In this document: positions 1-7,286 of the stretch, one piece after another
Layout: each line of letters opens with the position of its first letter
How positions within the stretch are numbered: position 1 is the first letter of the stretch
Made by a program: the position numbers and the translations under genes
The notes under the pieces: model-generated
Database searches by the model: none
The model's input: only the letters and a program-made list of their open reading frames with translations
Told to the model about the DNA's origin: nothing
NCBI GenBank assembly: GCA_036443405.1
Contig: JAZFYD010000165.1
Coordinates: 1-21,314 of the forward strand
Direction of reading: 5' to 3'
Origin: JAZFYD01 sp036443405
GTDB lineage: Bacteria > Planctomycetota > PLA2
DNA length: 21,314 nucleotides

Positions 1-468
1 CATCCGATCTCGGAGTCCCACAACATCAATCTCACGGTCGCGCCGAAAAAGCGTCGCGGCGCGCTGCACGCGCGCGTGAAGTTGACGATCGGCGGCCGCG
101 CGCGATCGCTGGCCGTGTTCAATGTTCACTTGGGGCTCGCCGGTTTCGAACGCAAGATCCAACTCAGGCGTCTGCTCGCCAACACTACGTTTCGGTCCCT
201 GCGTGCCGCGACACCGTGCGTCTTGGGCGGCGACTTCAACGATGTTTGGTCCAACCTCGGCACGGGGCTGCTCGAAAACGCCGGCCTGCGTCGTGTCGGC
301 GGGCCGGTCCACACCTATCCCGCGTTTCTTCCCGCGCGTCCGCTCGACGCCCTCTACATCGGCGGCGAGATCGAAACCGTTCGCATCGCGAGCTCCCGCC
401 TGGAGCTTTCGCGACAGGCATCGGACCACCTGCCTCTGATTGCGGATTTGCAGTTGCCGGGGGAGTGA
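1..468 (+). CDS. Endonuclease/exonuclease/phosphatase family protein, C-terminal part
   Basis: The gene enters from the left edge, so only the last 155 residues are visible and the start is outside the window. The fragment carries the C-terminal hallmarks of the EEP (DNase I/exonuclease III-like) metallophosphoesterase fold. These are an NVHLGL strand followed by an ER..Q helix, the GGDFND metal/catalytic motif, a TYP...LDALY segment, and a terminal SDHLPLIADL motif that supplies the Asp-His pair. Family members hydrolyse phosphodiester or phosphomonoester bonds in DNA, RNA, lipids or phosphoinositides; the substrate cannot be told here. Its TGA stop at 466-468 directly abuts the GTG start of the RarD-like gene, which implies co-transcription and probable translational coupling. 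Family assignment is firm; specificity is open. Confidence 0.88.
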   Translation, partial: HPISESHNINLTVAPKKRRGALHARVKLTIGGRARSLAVFNVHLGLAGFERKIQLRRLLANTTFRSLRAATPCVLGGDFNDVWSNLGTGLLENAGLRRVGGPVHTYPAFLPARPLDALYIGGEIETVRIASSRLELSRQASDHLPLIADLQLPGE

Positions 469-1368
469 GTGGACAGCAGCTCGCGTTTTGGCGCACTTTC
501 CGCGGCCTTGGCGTTTCTGCTCTGGGGGTTCGCGCCGCTCTATTGGAAGTGCGTGGACCACGTCGCGCCGCTGGAACTGTTGGCGCACCGAATCGTGTGG
601 GCGCTTCCGCTGCTCGCCCTCTATGTTCGCGCGCGGGGCAACTGGCCGGCTCTTGGTGAAGCTTGGCGGCACAAAAGAACACGCCGCCTCCTGGTGGTCT
701 CCACGTTCATCATCGGTTGCAACTGGTTCCTGTTCGTGTGGGCGATCCTGACGGACCGCGTGTTGGAAACCTCGCTGGGTTACTTCATCAATCCGCTCGT
801 GTCCGTCTTCCTCGGATACCTGTTCCTGAAAGAACGCTTGAGCGTGCGCCAGAGGTGGGCCGTCGGCCTCGCCGCGACGGGCGTGATCGTGCTCGCCGTG
901 GCCGGCGGCGCCGTCCCGTTTCTCGCCCTCGCGCTCGCGCTCACGTTCGCCATCTACGGGCTCCTCCGCAAGAAGATGCGCTGCGAGGCGTCGGTTGCGC
1001 TCACGATCGAGGTCGCGCTGATGGGGCCGGTCGCGACCCTGTTTCTCGTTGCCAACGCCGGCGGCGAGTTCGCGACATCCGAGTTTCCGATGCCGCTGTG
1101 GATCGCCTGCGCGGGACCCGTCACGGCGTTGCCACTGTTGCTATTCGGCTTCGGAGCCCGCCGGATCCGCCTCGCGACCCTCGGGTTTCTTCAGTACCTG
1201 GCGCCCACGGGGCATTTCCTGCTCGCCGTCTTGGTCTTCGCGGAGCCGTTCACGCGCGTCCACATGGCCACATTTGGCCTGATCTGGCTGGCCGTGGGAC
1301 TGTTCGCTTTTGATGCATGGCGCGCGGTGCGGCGCGAGGGATCCTTTCCCCTCGGATCGCCACTTTGA
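469..1368 (+). CDS. rarD: RarD-like EamA/DMT-family permease
   Basis: This is a 299-residue, highly hydrophobic inner-membrane protein with about ten predicted TM helices, the usual length and topology of RarD. The N terminus (FLLWGFAPLYWK), the segment NWFLFVWAI, and the SLGYFINPLVSVFLGYLFLKERL stretch around residues 100-122 (read in pieces) follow the RarD pattern, including the helix-ending ERL motif typical of EamA repeats. The substrate of RarD proteins is not established; the name comes from a chloramphenicol-sensitivity annotation. The GTG start is taken because it directly follows the upstream stop codon and leaves a full-length first helix. The next gene begins 4 nt after the stop, so the three first genes probably form one operon. 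Confidence 0.87.
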   Translation: MDSSSRFGALSAALAFLLWGFAPLYWKCVDHVAPLELLAHRIVWALPLLALYVRARGNWPALGEAWRHKRTRRLLVVSTFIIGCNWFLFVWAILTDRVLETSLGYFINPLVSVFLGYLFLKERLSVRQRWAVGLAATGVIVLAVAGGAVPFLALALALTFAIYGLLRKKMRCEASVALTIEVALMGPVATLFLVANAGGEFATSEFPMPLWIACAGPVTALPLLLFGFGARRIRLATLGFLQYLAPTGHFLLAVLVFAEPFTRVHMATFGLIWLAVGLFAFDAWRAVRREGSFPLGSPL

Positions 1369-1372
1369 AATA

Positions 1373-4300
1373 ATGTCCGCGGTGTTGCGACGGGTCTATG
1401 TGCTCCTACTTCTGGCCGTGGTTGCCACGGCGCAGGGGTCCAACGCGCCCGACATCGAGGCGGTTCGGAAGGAGCTCTCCTCGGTGCGGGCGCAGGCGGC
1501 GGCGCTGGCCGAGCCCGTGGACGATCTGCAAAAGCGCAGGAAGTCTGCGTACCTCGAGCGCGTCGAGCATCTGAAGAGCCTGCTCGAGAGCCTTACCCGC
1601 GAAGCGGCGTTGCCCAAACCGGCGGAGCTCGATCGTCGATTGGCGTCCGCGAACCGTGCCTTGGAACGTTTGAAGGAAACCAAGCCCGAGCCGCTTCCCG
1701 AGACGGTCGACAAACTCGACCCCTTCGAGAGCGAGGCGAAAAAGCGCGCCGCCGACCTCGTGACCCGGGCCAAGGAGCTCGAGAAACGGACCGCGGACAA
1801 CTCGCGGCATGAAAAAGAGCTCGACGGTTCGGCGAACCGGATCGCGGCTGCGCGGGCGGCGCTGGACAAGGCTCCCGCCGAAAGCGACGCCGCGCTGCTG
1901 CGCTACCGCGAAAAATCTCTTCGCGTCGCCCTGCAGGCGGCCGAGGCGCGCGATTCCTACCTGCGTGCGAGCGTGGCGAGCGCGGCTCGCGAGATTCTGC
2001 TCCAGAAGGTCCTGGTGGAGGTGGCCAAGGGGCGGGCCAGGATCGCGGACAAGCGCCTCGACGCCGCGCGCAAGCTGGTCAACGCGCGGCTCGAGCAGGA
2101 GGCCGAAGAGAAGGCGCGCATCGCGAAGCAGCAGGAGGAGGCAGCGAAGAGACAAGCGGACCCGCTCGAGTCGGCCGTCATGCGTTTCAAAGCGGCTCAG
2201 AGCACCGCGGAAGCCAAGCTCAATCGCGACCTCCTGAACCTGAACGAAATCGAAGGGCGGGCAACGGAGGCGAAGGGCACGCTTGGGAAACTACGGAGTC
2301 GGCTCAAGCACATCGAGTTACGGCTGAGCGACCGGCGGGGCGGAGTCTCTTCCGGCCTCGCAGCGCAGAGCGTGAAATGGCTCGAGAACGCACGCAAGAT
2401 GAGTTCGGATCTCGTGCGACGGGCGATTCCCGAGAACTTCGCCGAGATGGACGCTGTCTACGATGCGAGCGCGGACGCCGAGATCGAGTTGCACGATCTC
2501 GAAGGGCTGACTCGCAAGAACCAGCGTTGGATCGATTTCGTTTCGTCCCTGCCGGAGGATCGCCACGACGAGGCCGAAGAGCGCTTCGAGGTCCTGCGCA
2601 AGGATCACATGGAGATCCTCGAGAAGCGGTCGAAAGTTCTGAACGACACGCTGCTGAGACTTTCCGATCTCGAGGAGTCCTACACGGAATCTCAGGCGGT
2701 CTTGAAGGACGCCACGATTTTCCTGAACACCCGGATCATCTGGGTGCGCAGCCATCCGTCGCTCAGTTTCAAGGTCGTCGGCGACGCGTTCGATGAGCTG
2801 ACGACGATAAGCGATTCGCTTGCCGGCGGTGAAGCCGATGGAGATACCGCGAAGAAGGGTTCCGCGACCGTGCGGTTCGGTGGCTGGACCGGGTTCGTGC
2901 TCTTCCTGTTCGCGGCGCTGCTTCTCGCGACGCGGTTGCGACGCCGCGGCACGAAGTTCGACCGGACGGGCCATTTGAAAACGATGGTCCAGCGGGCCGT
3001 GGGCGTTGTCTTGCTCTCCGCGGTGCCCATGGCGTGCCTGCTCATCGCACGCGCGATGATCCCGGCGCTCGAATTGTCGGAGGCGGTCGCGCAACCGCTT
3101 TCGGAGCTGCTGCTCCTCGTAGCGTTCTTCGGGTTCCTGTCCGCCTTGTCCGCGCGGCTGTTTGCGCCCGAGGGGATCGCCGTCGAGGAGTTCCGGATGG
3201 GGCCGTTGTCGGCAGCGCTCGTGCGCCGCTGCGCGCGGCTGCTGGCTCTCTCGGCACTGTTTCTCTATGTGCCCTCGCGCGTGTTGCGGGGGGCGCCTTT
3301 CGGATTCTCCGATTTACCGCGCCTGTTCGAGACCGCGTTTCAGATTGCGATGACCGTCGGGCTGGTCGCGTTGCTGCGCCGGCGCGGTGCGCTGATGCGC
3401 ACGGTTCTCGAGGGACACTCGATCGGGCGCAGAGTCTGGACGATCGCAAGTTGGTTCCTCACCTGCAGTCTCGCGGCGCTGCTCGTCATGGACGTGCTCG
3501 GGTACCGGATCGGCGCGCAGACGTTGTTCGGGAACATCGTCGCAACGCTTCTCTTGTTCCTCGGCATGGGCGCGCTGTATGGCGTGCTGCTCAACTCCGT
3601 CGAGCGTCTGACAAAACGCGTGCGTCGGCAGGCGGCGGAGGAGGGCGGTAAAGACGCCGCGCGGGCCGCGTCGGACGAAGTCAGCCGGCAGCTCGCGCGC
3701 GTCATCACGTTCGGGCTCATGATTCTGGCGGCGATCTTCCTCAACGGGTTCTGGAACTTCGACGTCGTTTCCTTCCTCGACATCCAGGTCATGAAAGTCG
3801 GCGTCGACGCGCAGAATCAGCCGACGTTTCTCATCCTGAGCGAGATCGCTATGGCGATCCTCGCGGTTGTCGGCGCGCACTTCCTCGTGAACAACCTGTC
3901 CGGAGTCTATGAGCATCTCGTGTTCCCGATGCTCGGCGAGTCGGACCGGGGCGGCCAGTACGTCCTGCTGGCGCTGTCGCGCTACGCGATCCTCCTGGTT
4001 GCGTATACGGTCGCGCTGCGAATGCTGCACGTTTCGTTCGCGAGTCTCGGCGTCGGCCTCGCGGCGGTGTCCGTCGGTTTGGGCTTTGGTCTCCAGGAGA
4101 TCGTCGCGAACTTCATCAGCGGGCTGATCCTCCTGTTGGAGCGGCCGATCCGCGTCGGCGACATCGTCACGGTCGGGGAGACGTCGGGCACCGTCGATCG
4201 CATCAGCATTCGCGCGACGTTCGTGACCAACTGGGACAACCAGCAGATCATCGTTCCGAACAAGAACTTCGTGACGCAGAACGTGACCAACTGGACACGC

Positions 4301-4660
4301 AACGACCGCATCATGCGGCGCCACGTTTTGGTCGGCGTCGAATACAAGAGTGACATCGAGAAGGTCCTGCGCATCCTGAACGAGGCGGTGTCGTCCCACC
4401 CCGATGTGCTGAAGGACCCGGCGCCGCGCATTTGGCTCTGCGAGTTCGCCGATTCGACCCTCGACTTCGATGTCTACTTCTACACGTCGATCAGTGTCGG
4501 TCTCACGACGATGAGCGAGATCCGTCAGATCATCGCGAAGCGGTTCAAGGACGAGGGCATCCGCATTCCCTTCCCGCAGCGCGACGTTCACGTGCGCACC
4601 GTCGCCGATCCCGACGCCATGGACGGGATATTTCCGCGCGGCGTCGAGGACGCGAAGTAG
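1373..4660 (+). CDS. MscK/MscM-like large mechanosensitive ion channel (MscS superfamily)
   Basis: The 1095-residue protein has the build of the large MscS-superfamily channels such as MscK. Residues about 1-20 (MSAVLRRVYVLLLLAVVATA) form a signal peptide. Residues about 25-490 are charged and heptad-rich, a long periplasmic coiled-coil region. From about 505 to 920 there are roughly ten or eleven hydrophobic segments. The pore-lining helix and following beta domain are clear at about 890-935: GLAAVSVGLGFGLQEIVANF, then ERPIRVGDIVTVG, with the downstream PNKNFVTQNVTNWT motif of the cytoplasmic vestibule. Such channels open under membrane tension and release osmolytes on hypo-osmotic shock. 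The ATG at 1373 is preferred over an upstream in-frame ATG at 1310, because the earlier start would overlap rarD and put charged residues ahead of the signal peptide. The stop is followed by a 195-bp gap. Confidence 0.93.
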   Translation: MSAVLRRVYVLLLLAVVATAQGSNAPDIEAVRKELSSVRAQAAALAEPVDDLQKRRKSAYLERVEHLKSLLESLTREAALPKPAELDRRLASANRALERLKETKPEPLPETVDKLDPFESEAKKRAADLVTRAKELEKRTADNSRHEKELDGSANRIAAARAALDKAPAESDAALLRYREKSLRVALQAAEARDSYLRASVASAAREILLQKVLVEVAKGRARIADKRLDAARKLVNARLEQEAEEKARIAKQQEEAAKRQADPLESAVMRFKAAQSTAEAKLNRDLLNLNEIEGRATEAKGTLGKLRSRLKHIELRLSDRRGGVSSGLAAQSVKWLENARKMSSDLVRRAIPENFAEMDAVYDASADAEIELHDLEGLTRKNQRWIDFVSSLPEDRHDEAEERFEVLRKDHMEILEKRSKVLNDTLLRLSDLEESYTESQAVLKDATIFLNTRIIWVRSHPSLSFKVVGDAFDELTTISDSLAGGEADGDTAKKGSATVRFGGWTGFVLFLFAALLLATRLRRRGTKFDRTGHLKTMVQRAVGVVLLSAVPMACLLIARAMIPALELSEAVAQPLSELLLLVAFFGFLSALSARLFAPEGIAVEEFRMGPLSAALVRRCARLLALSALFLYVPSRVLRGAPFGFSDLPRLFETAFQIAMTVGLVALLRRRGALMRTVLEGHSIGRRVWTIASWFLTCSLAALLVMDVLGYRIGAQTLFGNIVATLLLFLGMGALYGVLLNSVERLTKRVRRQAAEEGGKDAARAASDEVSRQLARVITFGLMILAAIFLNGFWNFDVVSFLDIQVMKVGVDAQNQPTFLILSEIAMAILAVVGAHFLVNNLSGVYEHLVFPMLGESDRGGQYVLLALSRYAILLVAYTVALRMLHVSFASLGVGLAAVSVGLGFGLQEIVANFISGLILLLERPIRVGDIVTVGETSGTVDRISIRATFVTNWDNQQIIVPNKNFVTQNVTNWTRNDRIMRRHVLVGVEYKSDIEKVLRILNEAVSSHPDVLKDPAPRIWLCEFADSTLDFDVYFYTSISVGLTTMSEIRQIIAKRFKDEGIRIPFPQRDVHVRTVADPDAMDGIFPRGVEDAK

Positions 4661-4855
4661 CCCGCGGCTAGGGCGATTTCCCGAAATTGGGGCGCCGATT
4701 GGCGCTTCATCGCGAGACGTCGGTGCCACACCTAGACTCTGCGCCAGCATCGCGGCTCAATCCCGTGCGTGCGCCGGATCGATAGAACTACTACGGGATT
4801 GGCCGGAGAGAGCCGTGCCCAACGGGGTCGGCGAATCGCACCTGGAGATCTGTAG
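4661..4855. other. Intergenic region before the beta-helix lipoprotein
   Basis: This 195-bp gap holds a small perfect hairpin, GCGCC-GATT-GGCGC at 4692-4705, shortly after the channel gene. It lacks a T-run, so it is only a weak terminator candidate. A GGAG Shine-Dalgarno sequence at 4844-4847 lies 8 nt before the lipoprotein ATG and supports that start. No convincing promoter could be assigned by eye. Confidence 0.4.
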
Positions 4856-6202
4856 ATGAGAAATTACGTAGTCGCGCTTTTGGCGTGCGCCGCGTTTGCC
4901 GTCGGTTGCAGCGGAGGTTCCAGCGACCCGGTGTTGTCGGGCGACGAGCCCGGTGGCTCGAACCCGCCGCCCGCAAATCCGCCGCCCACGCTGCCGCCTC
5001 CCAGTCCGCCGCCGCCGCCGTCCGGTCCGAGCTTCGACCCCGAATTCAACGAGCCCCAGAACCTCATCGAGGTCAACTACGACAACGCGAAGTCGACGGA
5101 GGAGAACGGCGACATCCTGGAGAGCGCGATCGAGAACCTCGATCCGGGCGACCGTCTGGTCATTGGGTCGGGCACCTACACGATGGACAGCCGTCTCTCC
5201 GTGAGCATCGACGGAACGGAAGCTAATCCTGTCAGCATCGAGGCCGCCGACGGCGCGGCGGTGCGCATCCACCGTCCGCTCGAGAACCAGAACCTCATCG
5301 ACATCGATCGCGCGAGCTATCTGACCATCAAGGGCATCGAGTGGACCGGCGGATCGCTCGGCATTCGCTTCATCGACTGCCACCACATCTACTTCTACAA
5401 CAACAACGTCCACGACACGGGCGACGCCGCGGTCACCGCCAACAGCTCGGACACGCACCACCTCTACTTCATCGACAACCACGTGCACCACACGAATGGT
5501 TATGGGGAGGGGTTCTACCTGGGTGCGAACAACGCCGTGTACATCACGCACCACACGCTCGTGGTCGGCAATCACATCCACGACACGGGTCCGCGCCAGG
5601 GCGACGGCGTCGAGATCAAGCACGGTTCGTATGCGTGCCTCATCAGCGACAACCTGATCGAGAACACGAACTACCCGGGCGTGCTCGTGTACGGCACCGA
5701 CGGCCAGGCCGAGCGCAACATCATCGAACGCAATGTGATCATCGGGTCGGCGCAGGCCGGCATCCAGGTCGCCGCCGACGCTGTGGTACGCAACAACCTG
5801 ATCATCGACTGCGTCGACACCTGCATTCGGTCGCAACCGCACCAGGGCGCCACGCCGTCGAACCTGACGATCGTCCACAACACGCTGATCAACACAGGTC
5901 AGTGTCTCTCGCCGGTGACGTGGACGGGCACGGGAATCGTGTTCGCGAACAACGTCATGTACAGCGACATCAGCGACGAGATCCAGGATCCGACGCAAAA
6001 CGCAACGGTGAGCGGCAACGTGATTCTGGATGATCTGACGGCGTTCGCAGGTGTGACGCTCGACGGCGCCGCGCGCGATGCGAAGCCGCTGGTGGGATCG
6101 GACATCATTGGCGCGGGCGACTCCGACTACGCGGTTGCCGACGATCTTCATGGCGCCGCGCGCACCGGGGTGCTCGATTCCGGCGCGGTCGACGCCGACT
6201 AG
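4856..6202 (+). CDS. Lipoprotein with Pro-rich linker and right-handed parallel beta-helix
   Basis: The protein has 448 residues. Residues 1-18 form a lipoprotein signal peptide ending in the lipobox AVGC (Cys18). Ser at +2 would favour the outer membrane under the E. coli rule. Residues 37-57 are a Pro-rich spacer (repeats of NPPP and PPPP), presumably lifting the domain off the membrane. From about residue 95 the sequence is a parallel beta-helix. It opens with DPGDRLVIGSGTY, as in chondroitinase-B/PL6-like folds, and continues through many Asn- and His-bearing rungs (NNNVHDTG, DNHVHHTNG, GNHIHDTG, DNLIENT, HNTLINTG, ANNVMY). The C terminus (DLHGAARTG...DSGAVDAD) matches the closing segment common in this class. 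It could be a polysaccharide lyase, an esterase-like enzyme or a non-enzymatic surface protein; no catalytic set was identified. It stands alone, with no sugar-utilisation neighbours. Confidence 0.85.
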   Translation: MRNYVVALLACAAFAVGCSGGSSDPVLSGDEPGGSNPPPANPPPTLPPPSPPPPPSGPSFDPEFNEPQNLIEVNYDNAKSTEENGDILESAIENLDPGDRLVIGSGTYTMDSRLSVSIDGTEANPVSIEAADGAAVRIHRPLENQNLIDIDRASYLTIKGIEWTGGSLGIRFIDCHHIYFYNNNVHDTGDAAVTANSSDTHHLYFIDNHVHHTNGYGEGFYLGANNAVYITHHTLVVGNHIHDTGPRQGDGVEIKHGSYACLISDNLIENTNYPGVLVYGTDGQAERNIIERNVIIGSAQAGIQVAADAVVRNNLIIDCVDTCIRSQPHQGATPSNLTIVHNTLINTGQCLSPVTWTGTGIVFANNVMYSDISDEIQDPTQNATVSGNVILDDLTAFAGVTLDGAARDAKPLVGSDIIGAGDSDYAVADDLHGAARTGVLDSGAVDAD

Positions 6203-6263
6203 AAGCACACGCTCGATACGTAGAGCATCGCGCTGGTTGCGAAAGCGGAAGCTTTAGCGATGG

Positions 6264-7175
6264 GTGGCCTCGCGTATCGTGTTGCGCTTGTCGTTTCCCG
6301 TCGGTGAGGTTGCTTCTGTTGGCGCCGCGGTCTGTTGGGCCGTTGGCCTCACGATGTTTCGCCGCGACGTGCAACAGATCGGTGCGCGCGCGGTCAACCT
6401 GTTCAAGGGCGTCGTGGCGTGCGTCGCGCTTGCGCTCGTCACGCTCGTCACGGGTTTTCCGGCGATGGATTCCCACACGGCCGGGCTGCTGGTGCTGTCG
6501 GGGCTCGTCGGGCTCGCCCTCGGCGACACGCTGCTCTTCAAGGCGCTCGGCCTCCTGGGCCCGCACCGCACATCGCTGTTCGGCGTACTCGGGCCCATCG
6601 TCACCGCGAGCGCGGGGTGGATGTTCCTGCACGAGGGCCTAGAGCCGGGGCAGTTGGTCGGCGTGGGCCTCGCGGTCGCCGGACTCGCGCTTGTCGTGTA
6701 CTTCCGCGGCGGCCACAAAGACGAACCCGACATCCATCTGAAGGGCATCCTGTACGGAGCGGCCAGCGCGTTGTGCCAAAGCGCCGGCACGCTCTTGAGC
6801 CGCGCCGCGCAGACAGACATCGACGCGCTCAGCGGAACGACGGTCCGCCTCTTCGCCGCCAGCTTGGGACTCGTGATCTACGCTCTCTGCCGGCGCGAGC
6901 TCGGCACGCAGATCCGCTTGCTCCTCGATCCCGCGCGGCTCAAGCGCCTGATCCTCGCGTCGCTCATCGGGACGTTCGCCGGCCTCTGGCTGATGCAGGT
7001 CGGCATCAAGGAGGCGCCGGCGGCCGTCGCGAACGCGCTGCACTCGACGACGCCGCTCTTCACGCTGCCGATCGCGGTCTTTTACCTGAAGGAACGCCTT
7101 GGCCGCGCTGCGGTTTTTGGGTCGCTGGCCGCCGTGGCGGGCGTGGCGCTGTTGCTGCTGGCGGGCGCGTCTTAG
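6264..7175 (+). CDS. EamA-type drug/metabolite transporter
   Basis: The encoded protein is a roughly 303-residue inner-membrane protein with two EamA halves of about five TM helices each. The first half includes LGDTLLFKALGLLGPHRTSL and ends near FLHEGLEPGQ. The second has a YGAASALCQSAGTLLSR helix and ends with VFYLKERLGRA, the typical helix-9/10 ERL signature. Both match the DMT superfamily, whose members move small metabolites, amino acids or drugs; the substrate is unknown. It is only distantly similar to the RarD-like gene at 469-1368, so it is not a recent duplicate. The start is uncertain: GTG at 6264 and GTG at 6279 are both possible and neither has a strong ribosome-binding site. The next gene starts 111 nt later on the same strand. 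Confidence 0.85.
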   Translation: MASRIVLRLSFPVGEVASVGAAVCWAVGLTMFRRDVQQIGARAVNLFKGVVACVALALVTLVTGFPAMDSHTAGLLVLSGLVGLALGDTLLFKALGLLGPHRTSLFGVLGPIVTASAGWMFLHEGLEPGQLVGVGLAVAGLALVVYFRGGHKDEPDIHLKGILYGAASALCQSAGTLLSRAAQTDIDALSGTTVRLFAASLGLVIYALCRRELGTQIRLLLDPARLKRLILASLIGTFAGLWLMQVGIKEAPAAVANALHSTTPLFTLPIAVFYLKERLGRAAVFGSLAAVAGVALLLLAGAS

Positions 7176-7196
7176 CCGGGGGGAATGTGAAGGGAG

Positions 7197-7252
7197 AGGC
7201 CGAGGGGAAGGCCGAGTCCGAGGCTCAGGCCGAGGCTAAGGGGCAAGGCCGG
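7197..7252 (+). repeat. Imperfect hexanucleotide tandem repeat (AGGCCG type)
   Basis: Eight consecutive 6-nt units, each beginning with AG, lie between the EamA gene and the aconitase-like gene: AGGCCG, AGGGGA, AGGCCG, AGTCCG, AGGCTC, AGGCCG, AGGCTA, AGGGGC. A partial unit follows. The stretch is purine-rich on the plus strand and lies outside any supported gene. It ends about 35 nt before the ATG of the downstream gene. It could be a degenerate microsatellite or part of that gene's leader. Confidence 0.75.
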
Positions 7253-7286
7253 GGATTTGCCCACCGCCTAGAATGGGGGGTTCAAC

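Noticed and set aside
1310..1372. Upstream ATG as the start of the mechanosensitive channel gene
   Set aside because: It would overlap the end of rarD by about 59 nt and place charged residues before an otherwise good signal peptide that starts at 1373.
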